A stretch of DNA of 6,486 bases, taken from assembly GCA_002422955.1 (NCBI GenBank), contig DITY01000242.1, forward strand, positions 1,208 through 7,693, given 5' to 3'. Below are positions 1 to 6,439 of the stretch, in pieces. The notes beneath the pieces are model-generated. The model saw nothing but the letters and a program-made list of their open reading frames with translations. It was not told the origin of the DNA and searched no databases. The stretch comes from Planctomycetaceae bacterium UBA6172. GTDB taxonomy: Bacteria > Planctomycetota > Planctomycetia > Pirellulales > Pirellulaceae. Position 1 is the first letter of the stretch, and each line of letters begins with the position of its first letter. Position numbers and translations under genes: made by a program.

Positions 1-1
1 A

Positions 2-1060
2 CTCGCGGCGACCTACCGCAAGATCGCGGAACTGGGCGCGAGCGTCTTTTATCAGGGCGAAGTGGCGAGGGAAATCGACCGCTACAGCCAAACGCTCGAC
101 GGTGGCTTGCTGCGGCTCGCGGATTTGAAGGCTCATACCAACGAATGGATCGACCCCGTCTCGACCAACTATCGCGGCTATGACATTTGGGAGCTGCCGC
201 CGAACGGCCAAGGGATCGCGGCGCTGCAAATGCTCAACCTCATCGAGCCCCATGACGTGCGCTCGTTGGGTTGGGGATCGCCCGCTTGGACCCATCTGTT
301 TGTCGAAGCCAAGAAGCTGGCCTTCGCGGATCGCGCGAAGTTCTATGCCGACATGCGGATGGCGGATGTTCCGCTGCAAAGCTTGATCTCCAAGGCGTAC
401 GCCGCGCAACGAGCGAAGCTGTTCAACCCCGAACAGGCGCTGACCGACATTCCGGCCGGCGATCCCAAGCTGGTTCATGGCGATACGATCTACCTGTGTG
501 TCGTGGATAAGGACCGCAACTGCTGTTCGTTGATCCAAAGCAATTACTTCGGATTCGGCAGCCAGTTGATGGCCGGCGACCTGGGGTTTGCGTTGCAGAA
601 TCGTGGCGCTTTATTCGCGTTGGATGAGAACCACCTCAACGGCCTGGCGCCCGGCAAGCGGCCGTTTCATACGATCATCCCGGCAATGGTAACCAAGCAG
701 GGGAAACCGCAATTCGTGTTCGGTGTGATGGGCGGCGACATGCAACCGCAAGGACATGTTCAGGTGCTGACCAACTGGATCGACTTCGGCATGAATATCC
801 AGATGGCCGGCGATGCCGCGCGGATTCGACATGACGGGAGCGCTAAACCCACCGGAGAGCCCGAAGCACCCGGCGGTGGTGTCGTGTTCGTGGAATCGGG
901 GATCCCCGCCGCGTCGGTCAAGGCGTTGCAGGACAAGGGACATGCCATCGACCGCGGTGGCAGTTTCGGCGGCTACCAAGGCATCCTGATCGACTGGGAG
1001 CGAGGCGTTCTGCAAGGCGCATCGGAAGCCCGAAAGGACGGCGCCGCGCTGGGTTACTGA
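2..1060 (+). CDS. Gamma-glutamyltransferase-family protein, 3' part (N-terminus outside window)
   Basis: This is an Ntn-hydrolase of the gamma-glutamyltranspeptidase family, which hydrolyses or transfers gamma-glutamyl groups from glutathione-like compounds. The frame is open from base 2, so the gene starts upstream; the GTG at 62 is an internal Val codon in the family motif FYQGEVAREI. About 352 residues are visible. They include the autoprocessing and nucleophile site HGDT at 476-487, whose Thr (485-487) would become the N-terminus of the small subunit. It is followed by VVDKD, a SNYFGFGS segment, LQNRG, PGKRPFHTIIPAM and the glycine-rich MGGDMQPQGH. The GDT form and the HTIIPAM segment resemble the YwrD and cephalosporin-acylase-like branch more than E. 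coli Ggt, whose SSM motif is missing here. The ending RKDGAALGY is the usual family C-terminus, so the 3' end is intact. Any signal peptide lies outside the window. Family assignment is firm; the substrate is not known. Confidence 0.95.
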   Translation, partial: LAATYRKIAELGASVFYQGEVAREIDRYSQTLDGGLLRLADLKAHTNEWIDPVSTNYRGYDIWELPPNGQGIAALQMLNLIEPHDVRSLGWGSPAWTHLFVEAKKLAFADRAKFYADMRMADVPLQSLISKAYAAQRAKLFNPEQALTDIPAGDPKLVHGDTIYLCVVDKDRNCCSLIQSNYFGFGSQLMAGDLGFALQNRGALFALDENHLNGLAPGKRPFHTIIPAMVTKQGKPQFVFGVMGGDMQPQGHVQVLTNWIDFGMNIQMAGDAARIRHDGSAKPTGEPEAPGGGVVFVESGIPAASVKALQDKGHAIDRGGSFGGYQGILIDWERGVLQGASEARKDGAALGY

Positions 1061-1309
1061 TCCCGCCAGGTTGCGGCAGCCCCGCACCAGGGGGTGGGCA
1101 TGGTCTTTGTGCTCGGCGACCCGGCTTATTACGGGAGGTTCGGGTTCACCCCCGCGCTGGCTCACGGCTTGGTTCCCCCACATGAGCCTGCGGAACTGTA
1201 TCGGGAAGCATGGATGGTCAATGAGCTCACACCCGGAAAGCTGATTGGATGCCATGGCCGAGTGCGCTGTCCCGATTCGATCAGCGATTTGCGATATTGG
1301 CAGGAGTAA
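1061..1309 (+). pseudogene. Remnant of a YhbS-like GNAT N-acetyltransferase (C-terminal part, internally deleted)
   Basis: The frame directly after the gamma-glutamyltransferase stop encodes about 82 residues that match the C-terminal half of YhbS-like GNAT acetyltransferases. The clearest signs are VLGDPAYYGRFGF, then a segment with PGKLIGCHGRVRC, and the ending DLRYWQE. Whole family members are about 165-190 residues, so the N-terminal half of the acetyl-CoA fold is missing. The acetyl-CoA loop is partly present as PHQGVG (1082-1099), but it runs straight into MVFVLGDP. The helix of about 20 residues normally found between these two parts is absent, which suggests an internal deletion. A GTG at 1094 or ATG at 1100 could start a peptide of about 70 residues, with a G-rich stretch just upstream, but it could not form a working acetyltransferase. 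I call it a degraded gene; a small expressed protein is possible but unlikely. Confidence 0.75.
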
Positions 1310-1334
1310 AACCTGCCCGATCGAGTGATGAGGG

Positions 1335-1360
1335 TCCTGGGGGACTCCCTTCCCCCAGGA
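1335..1360. terminator. Candidate bidirectional terminator hairpin between convergent units
   Basis: A perfect 9-bp inverted repeat (TCCTGGGGG and CCCCCAGGA) encloses an 8-nt loop. It lies 25 nt after the acetyltransferase-remnant stop and 66 nt beyond the dabA stop, so transcripts from both sides would read into it. The stem is very GC-rich, but no T-run follows on either strand. It is therefore not a textbook intrinsic terminator; it may be a weak or Rho-assisted one, or a 3'-end-protecting stem. Confidence 0.5.
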
Positions 1361-1426
1361 GATGAAGAATCGGTTGGTGCCATCCGGTGGCCAGTTGACG
1401 TTACTCGCGGTTGCACCCGCATTCTT

Positions 1427-4021
1427 TCATCTGGAAACGGCCGCTTCGCCTTTGCCGCGGACACTCCCTCGGATGCCATGGGGTACGGCGAACGACTCGG
1501 CTGCCCAGCCGCCCGCGGGATTCCGGCGGTAGCAGTGTTCGCCTTCCAGTACCGCCAGCGACAGCCAGCCGTTGCGGATCAGATCGCTGACCAACGCATG
1601 CTTGTCGATGATCCGCTCAACGGCATCGCGCGCCGCTTCGATCACCACCAGTAGCCGCAGCGGCTCGTGTTGGAACCGCTCGCCATCGTGAACGGACTGC
1701 CACGGCAAGCCGGTCATCAGGTCACCGCCGTTGCCCAGCAGCACACCGAATTGGCCGACGACGTTGTGAATCACTTTGTTCCCGCTGCCAAAGGACCGAT
1801 TATCCACCGCCGAAGCGTAATACTGCAGGTTGATCCAGTTGGCCACGATCATCGGCGCGGTCATGATCAATTCCAATACTTTCAGCTCCGGGTCCTGGTG
1901 GTGGTCGTAGCTATGCATGAACGCGCGGCCGCCGAGATCGAGACCCGCGGTGCGCGACCGCGGCGCGACGATCAAGGCAGCGTTTCCGGCCAGCCCCCAT
2001 TCGGGCCGGACCTCGGACCAATCCCGGCTGCGCCTGAAAATGTTCTCGGCGGTCGAACCATTCAGTCGCTGGCTTCGCTCGGTTCTGCTAAGTCGTCCTG
2101 CCTCCTCAAGCCATTCCTGCAACTGAGCGAACTCACCGGCATGGGACTCGGGCAGCTCGGCCATGTCGAGCACCCGGACCTCGTCGGTCGTCGTGTTGTG
2201 GACCGCGGGAAGGAACCAGGTATCGTCGGGGATCTGGATCCCTCGAGCCTCCAGGCCGGCGCGAACCTGCCGATCGTTCAGCAGCGCGGCGGCGACGCGG
2301 GCATTCGGTTCTCCCGAGTGCCCGCCACAGGCGCCGCAGTCCAAGCCCGCCTTGAGCGGATTATTCACTACTTCCGCCGCATGTCCGCAGATTGTGACGA
2401 TCCGCGCGAAACCTTCCGTCAGGCCAAGGTTCCGCAACATCCCTTCCGCCAGATCGATCTTTCGCGTGATGGCGAGCTGATGCGTTCCCTGCAGGTGCAG
2501 ATCCGGGCTGAGCTTCGCGGAACCGTCTCGCGGCAAGCCATCTCGCCCGGCGCTCGCCACCGGCCGGGTCAACAGCAGCGAGTCGGTCAACAGCTTGCCG
2601 AAGTACCACAGCCCGAGCGACTCGACGAACGAGAAACAAGACACCGCCGAGGTTTGGAAGGACTTCCAGACCTTTCGCCCGATCCGCCGTTCCCGCCGAG
2701 TACGAATCGCGGTCGCCTGCAGGGCGTCGTCGCCATCCGTCAGGTTTTCCTGCACGCGAAAGCCGGGCTGCAACAAGACTGGGCATTGAGCGACTCCGCC
2801 GGCTTCCCCGAGCGGCGCGTATTCGAGCGCCAAGCCGAAGAAGCCCGCAAACCCGAATGTTTCGATGGTGTCGGACAGCGATTCCAGATGGCGACGCATG
2901 ACCTCGGACCGCACGTCGATGCAAAAGATCAGCTGCGCCGCCCTGCGACTCGCGAGCCGCACGCTGGGACGTCGCGAGGCGATCAGTCCGAGCAGTCGGC
3001 GTCGATGCGCGGCTTCCGCGGCGACTTGCAGCACGTAGCGGACGAGCACTTCCGCCGGTGGTTGCAATCGGTTCGCCGCCATGGCATCAGCCCAAACCGA
3101 TTTCGCCACGATCTGCTCGCAATCCTGCAACCCGGCGTTCGCCCGCGCCCGGAGCAGCGCGACGTCGTAGGCCAAGCGGATGGCTAGCAGGCCGATCAAG
3201 TCTTCGTCTCGCTGTCCCGCCAACTGGGCCTCGCGCACCCGGTACTTCACGAACGACGCCCAGCCGCTCACGGAAAAGATTTGACAGAGCAGGAAGGATC
3301 GCCACTGGCTGGGCGGTAGGTCCAGTTCCCATAACAGCCACGCGATCGCCTCAACGGGCGCGGCGGGCAACTGGCGGACCAGGTTTCGGAAGCCTCGGAT
3401 CCCCAGATAATCCATCCGTGGGCTCCGTTGGGAAGCCTCACGCCAGGCCTCATAGAGCGGCAGCGTCTTCCAGGGATTGGGCCAAGCCGCCTGGCCCTCG
3501 TCATAGTGCGCGGAGCAATGCCGCGTGATGTCGTTGACGATGTGACTACACCAAGTCGTTTCCTGCTCTCGATCGATGATCTCGGCAAGCGTGAAGCTGC
3601 GCCGCTGGGCGTTAGGGGATTCGGGTTCTCCGCGATCGAGAAGACGAGTGATCTGCTCCGCGTCCCAGCCGTCATACAGCTCGGGGTACTCGCGCAGGCA
3701 CTGCTGAATGGCTCCTTCGATGTCCGCCCGGCCCATTTCACCCTCTTCGAGCTGAGTGCGAAAATAGCCGAGCGTTGGCAGCAACTCACAATCTCGAACT
3801 TCGCGCAGCATCTCGCGGGCGGTCAGGAACGGGTGTTCCGAAAGGCCGAGGAACGGGTTGACCGCGACGTAATCCTTCAGCGGCCAAAGGGGCGGGATGA
3901 TCGCTTCGATCTCGCCCAGCGTCTGCGTCAGGTCATTATCGGCTGGCGCCGGCACGGCGTTCGCCGCATCGTCCAGGCTGGCGATTGCTTGAGATTCTTC
4001 CGTCAAGGCGAACTGCGACAC
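1427..4021 (-). CDS. dabA: DabA, zinc-binding subunit of the DAB inorganic carbon uptake complex (DUF2309/UPF0753)
   Basis: This 864-residue protein is a full-length member of the DUF2309/UPF0753 family, now known as DabA. In Halothiobacillus, DabA pairs with DabB to accumulate dissolved inorganic carbon, apparently by energised one-way conversion of CO2 to bicarbonate at a beta-carbonic-anhydrase-like zinc site on the cytoplasmic side. The known ligand pattern is visible: Cys367 and Asp369 with Arg371 in FCIDVR, His547 in TICGHA, and Cys562 in DCGACGGH. The 2- and 15-residue spacings match those of C351/D353 and H524/C539 in the studied protein. Other typical segments are WPLKDYVAVNPF (46-57) near the N-terminus and SYDHHQDPEL with GQFGVLLGNGGDLMTGLP near the C-terminus. 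There is no signal peptide and no clear membrane segment. The start is a GTG at 4021-4019, supported by AGGAG with 7-nt spacing. It is the second gene of an operon, 51 nt after dabB. Confidence 0.95.
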   Translation of the reverse strand: MSQFALTEESQAIASLDDAANAVPAPADNDLTQTLGEIEAIIPPLWPLKDYVAVNPFLGLSEHPFLTAREMLREVRDCELLPTLGYFRTQLEEGEMGRADIEGAIQQCLREYPELYDGWDAEQITRLLDRGEPESPNAQRRSFTLAEIIDREQETTWCSHIVNDITRHCSAHYDEGQAAWPNPWKTLPLYEAWREASQRSPRMDYLGIRGFRNLVRQLPAAPVEAIAWLLWELDLPPSQWRSFLLCQIFSVSGWASFVKYRVREAQLAGQRDEDLIGLLAIRLAYDVALLRARANAGLQDCEQIVAKSVWADAMAANRLQPPAEVLVRYVLQVAAEAAHRRRLLGLIASRRPSVRLASRRAAQLIFCIDVRSEVMRRHLESLSDTIETFGFAGFFGLALEYAPLGEAGGVAQCPVLLQPGFRVQENLTDGDDALQATAIRTRRERRIGRKVWKSFQTSAVSCFSFVESLGLWYFGKLLTDSLLLTRPVASAGRDGLPRDGSAKLSPDLHLQGTHQLAITRKIDLAEGMLRNLGLTEGFARIVTICGHAAEVVNNPLKAGLDCGACGGHSGEPNARVAAALLNDRQVRAGLEARGIQIPDDTWFLPAVHNTTTDEVRVLDMAELPESHAGEFAQLQEWLEEAGRLSRTERSQRLNGSTAENIFRRSRDWSEVRPEWGLAGNAALIVAPRSRTAGLDLGGRAFMHSYDHHQDPELKVLELIMTAPMIVANWINLQYYASAVDNRSFGSGNKVIHNVVGQFGVLLGNGGDLMTGLPWQSVHDGERFQHEPLRLLVVIEAARDAVERIIDKHALVSDLIRNGWLSLAVLEGEHCYRRNPAGGWAAESFAVPHGIRGSVRGKGEAAVSR

Positions 4022-4028
4022 GTGAGGA

Positions 4029-4033
4029 CTCCT
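4029..4033 (-). promoter_or_regulatory. Ribosome-binding site of dabA
   Basis: AGGAG on the minus strand lies 7 nt before the GTG start of dabA and fixes that start. The surrounding 18 nt (4017-4034) match the dabB initiation region at 16 positions. Confidence 0.85.
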
Positions 4034-4072
4034 GATGGCAAGCGAGTTTGAATGAGTTGAGATTTGTGGGCG

Positions 4073-5680
4073 TTATGGCGTCGGGACGGTGCCACCCCAG
4101 ACGCGAGTCGTCACGCGTCGCGCCGGGATGTCCAGGTAGAACCCGTTGGCGGCGTGCACGTACAGCGAACGGATGATGGACAGATGTGACCATCTGCCAG
4201 CGACCGCCTGCAACGCGAAGACGCCGATGAACCCGAGCGCCACGATTCCGATCACCGCCAGATCGAGCCGCGAGGGGGCGGCGGCTGGAAGATTGATGGA
4301 AGACGCCACCAGATAATCGCTGGCCAACCAGCCACCGAGGTACAGCCAGCTGACCAAACCGGCGGCGACGATCCCTTGCGTGGCGAGCTGCCACGAACCC
4401 GACACCAGCGCCTGCCAAACGAGGTGCGTGAGGGCCATCGTCAGGATCAGGCCGAGGATCATCGCGCCCGGCTTGTCGGCTAGGTCGATGCCCCACAGCC
4501 AAACGCTGCCGCTGCCCAGCGCCAGTGTCATCGCCAGTGCCGCCGGCAACGCGGCCACGGCCGTGATTCCGCTCACAGCCCCGCCCGGCGTAGTCCGCAT
4601 GCGGGCCGCCGACTCCAACACGCTCCCCGAACTGAGAAAGGCGTGAGCCTTGTACAGCGAGTGGGCGACGATGTGCAGCAGCGCGGCGGAGAATGCCCCC
4701 AGACCGCATTGCAGCATCATGAATCCCATCTGGGCGATCGTGGAGTACGCGAGCGACCTCTTGATGCTGGTTTGCGTCAGCATCACGACACTGCCCAACA
4801 GCGCGGTGAACGCGCCGATCAGGGTCAGGAAATCGAGCGCCGCGTGGGATTGCGACACCAGCGGACTCAGCCGGATGACGAGAAAGCCGCCCGCATTGAT
4901 GACCCCGGCATGCATTAGCGCCGAGACTGGCGTCGGGGTTTCCATCGTGTCCGGCAGCCAACTGTGGAACGGGAACTGCGCGGACTTCGTCATCGCACCC
5001 ATGACCAACAGGATGCCGATGAACGACAGCTGCCAAGTCGGCCCCTGAGCACTCTGTCCCAGAACCTGGGCACCCGCGAAGACATCGCGGTAGTCGAAGC
5101 TGCCGAAGGCGTGGTAAGTCAGCGCCAGCGCGGCGATCAAAAACCCATCTCCCAGCCGACTGATCAGGAATTTTTTGCGAGCGGCCCAGATGGCCCAGGG
5201 CCGATCGGGGTAATGCGTCAGCAGCTGGTGTAGACCGAAGCTGGTCAGTATCCAGGCGGCGGTGAACATCACCAGGTTGCGCGACACGACCATCAGCAAG
5301 ACAGCGCCGAGCGTGAACAGGATCCAGCGGAGGAACCGGCCCTGAGTCGGTTCCCCCTCCAGATAACGTCCCGAGTAGTGACCGATGATCAAGCCGATGA
5401 AGCTGATCAGCAGCGCCATCACCGCCGACAAGTTGTCGAAATACACCCCGAGGTTCATCGGCAACGGCCAGGCCCAGGAGAGCAACGCGACGTCCAGCGG
5501 CCCGCGGGCGACCAACAGGGCGATCGCGGCGATCGTGCAGCCGCCGGCGATTGCCGGCAGCAGCGTCGCGGTTTGCCGCATCAGCCGGGGGTGCCGATTG
5601 GCAAAGCCGCTGGGAACCAGCCCCGCTGCCAGCAGCAGCGTCGGGGGCAAGGCCACCAGTGAGGAATGCAAAAAGGACAT
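4073..5680 (-). CDS. dabB: DabB, proton-conducting membrane subunit of the DAB complex (NuoL/NdhF-like)
   Basis: This 535-residue, very hydrophobic protein has about 14 predicted membrane helices by eye. It belongs to the antiporter-like family of complex I subunits (proton_antipo_M, NuoL/NdhF type). Hallmarks are MTKSAQFPFHSWLPDTMETP (230-249), which contains the conserved Lys232, followed by PVSALMHAGV with His257. Further on are SIKRSLAYSTIAQMGF (Lys307) and the HIVAHSLYKAHAFL helix with His336, His340 and Lys344. These residues line the proton path in relatives. It is shorter than NuoL (about 610 residues) and lacks the long C-terminal lateral helix. Being directly upstream of dabA, and without other nuo genes in view, it is DabB rather than a complex I subunit. 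I place the start at ATG 5680-5678, which has AGGAG with 7-nt spacing and opens directly into the first membrane helix. The frame stays open for 124 more codons to 6052, but that stretch is Arg-rich, soluble in character and overlaps the promoter. Confidence 0.93.
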   Translation of the reverse strand: MSFLHSSLVALPPTLLLAAGLVPSGFANRHPRLMRQTATLLPAIAGGCTIAAIALLVARGPLDVALLSWAWPLPMNLGVYFDNLSAVMALLISFIGLIIGHYSGRYLEGEPTQGRFLRWILFTLGAVLLMVVSRNLVMFTAAWILTSFGLHQLLTHYPDRPWAIWAARKKFLISRLGDGFLIAALALTYHAFGSFDYRDVFAGAQVLGQSAQGPTWQLSFIGILLVMGAMTKSAQFPFHSWLPDTMETPTPVSALMHAGVINAGGFLVIRLSPLVSQSHAALDFLTLIGAFTALLGSVVMLTQTSIKRSLAYSTIAQMGFMMLQCGLGAFSAALLHIVAHSLYKAHAFLSSGSVLESAARMRTTPGGAVSGITAVAALPAALAMTLALGSGSVWLWGIDLADKPGAMILGLILTMALTHLVWQALVSGSWQLATQGIVAAGLVSWLYLGGWLASDYLVASSINLPAAAPSRLDLAVIGIVALGFIGVFALQAVAGRWSHLSIIRSLYVHAANGFYLDIPARRVTTRVWGGTVPTP

Positions 5681-5687
5681 GTCAGGA

Positions 5688-5692
5688 CTCCT
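5688..5692 (-). promoter_or_regulatory. Ribosome-binding site that sets the dabB start
   Basis: AGGAG on the minus strand lies 7 nt before ATG 5680. It decides in favour of this start over the longer open frame reaching 6052. It sits in an 18-nt block nearly identical to the dabA initiation region. Confidence 0.85.
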
Positions 5693-5729
5693 GCGCGGGG
5701 CGGACAAAACAACGCTCTCAATAACGCGA

Positions 5730-5758
5730 ACTGTAAAGCACGACATGCAAATCGTCAA
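5730..5758 (-). promoter_or_regulatory. Sigma70-like promoter of the dabBA operon
   Basis: Reading the minus strand, TTGACG (5758-5753) is a 5-of-6 match to the -35 box. After exactly 17 nt comes TACAGT (5735-5730), a 4-of-6 match to the -10 box. Transcription would begin near 5722 and give a leader of about 42 nt before the dabB ATG. The position, spacing and local drop in GC content all fit. No other good match is evident between here and the gene. Confidence 0.65.
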
Positions 5759-5826
5759 TTGCGTTGGCAGGTGTTTTTTCGGAAAGATGTCCCGCCGGCA
5801 TGAGTCGATTCCGTAACTTGTTGCCA

Positions 5827-5840
5827 CGAAACGTGTTTCG
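5827..5840. promoter_or_regulatory. Candidate operator dyad upstream of the dabBA promoter
   Basis: CGAAACGTGTTTCG is a perfect inverted repeat with 6-bp arms and a 2-bp centre, lying 68 bp upstream of the -35 box. A related CGTTTC half-site follows at 5840-5845. The position would suit an activator, but no regulator gene is in the window and I cannot name a family for it. Confidence 0.35.
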
Positions 5841-5873
5841 CGTTTCATTTGACGCATGTTGTCGGAGAAATTT

Positions 5874-5950
5874 CGCTTTCGGCGGTCCCGAAACGCCACA
5901 GGCGGAGCGGCTGATGAGGCGAACGCGACCTGTTTTGGCAACCGAAAGCG
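5874..5950. repeat. Long-range inverted repeat with nested pairing
   Basis: CGCTTTCGG (5874-5882) and CCGAAAGCG (5942-5950) are perfect 9-bp complements 59 nt apart. Inside them, CCACAGG can pair with CCTG plus TGG across a TTT bulge. On paper this folds into a two-tier stem. It may be a structured RNA or leader element, or chance in GC-rich DNA. Confidence 0.35.
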
Positions 5951-5967
5951 GCGGTTGAGGTCTGCGG

Positions 5968-6000
5968 GCCAGCCTTTCGCATCGCCGGGTAGTGGCTGGC
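5968..6000. repeat. 7-bp inverted repeat (stem-loop candidate)
   Basis: GCCAGCC (5968-5974) and GGCTGGC (5994-6000) are perfect complements with a 19-nt loop. They lie directly beyond the larger inverted repeat. No T-run follows, so this does not look like a terminator. Confidence 0.35.
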
Positions 6001-6195
6001 GGCGGCCGAAAATGGGGGCCCCGTCGCTCGCCGCTTTGGGTGATGTGTTCACGAGCCGTGGCGAATTCGGGCCGCGGTTGAAGTCACAGAGAAGCAGCGG
6101 GTATTAGCGCCCGGAGGACTGCGGCGTGGTTGATTTGTACATCAGCGGATGTAGAGGCAACTCAAATCCGGGGCAAGCAGAGGTCGAGCTGCCAA

Positions 6196-6212
6196 GGTCT
6201 CGGTACGAGACC
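6196..6212. repeat. Perfect 17-nt hairpin palindrome
   Basis: GGTCTCGGTACGAGACC has perfect 7-bp arms around GTA. It stands alone in the noncoding region with no T-run after it. It could be a protein-binding dyad or one unit of a dispersed palindromic repeat. Confidence 0.4.
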
Positions 6213-6439
6213 CCTCCAGCCGCTTGCCAAGCGCCTTCCGCACCTCGTGCAGTTGTGAACACCCCACAATGTGGATGGCACGTTTCGAAGATCATCCGCC
6301 ACGCGGCGTGAGCGGCAGGCACTGAAAACGCAGCCAGCAACTGCGCTAGCTGCTCTGTTTAATTTCATGGCCTTGCCCTGTCCCCCTGCAACTCCTTCCA
6401 CAGTGGCCTCGTCAAGCGGTCATCAGCCGCAACCGTTTC

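Noticed and set aside
611..1255. A 214-codon open frame on the minus strand opposite the gamma-glutamyltransferase end and the acetyltransferase relic
   Set aside because: The opposite strand carries clear family motifs in frame; this translation resembles nothing and is composition-driven.
1667..3187. A 506-codon open frame on the plus strand opposite dabA
   Set aside because: It lies entirely antisense to a firmly identified gene. Its translation has no recognisable domain and is Arg/Gln/His-rich, as expected from a GC-rich antisense frame.
3936..5036. A 366-codon minus-strand frame overlapping dabB and the start of dabA
   Set aside because: It is another frame of dabB. It is His/Arg/Gly-rich without membrane helices, while the dabB frame carries the antiporter motifs.
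4073..5680. Reading the membrane protein as a complex I NuoL/NdhF subunit
   Set aside because: It is shorter than NuoL, no other nuo genes are visible, and it is directly coupled to dabA, which identifies it as DabB.
5911..5947. CTGATGAG followed by CGAAA, which looks like a hammerhead ribozyme core
   Set aside because: Only a 2-bp stem II can form. No complementary partner for stem I follows a suitable NUH cleavage triplet, so the match is probably chance.
6104..6401. Overlapping open frames of 61-79 codons on both strands in the right-hand tail
   Set aside because: They have no domain, no convincing ribosome-binding site and no coding-like composition, and they overlap each other.
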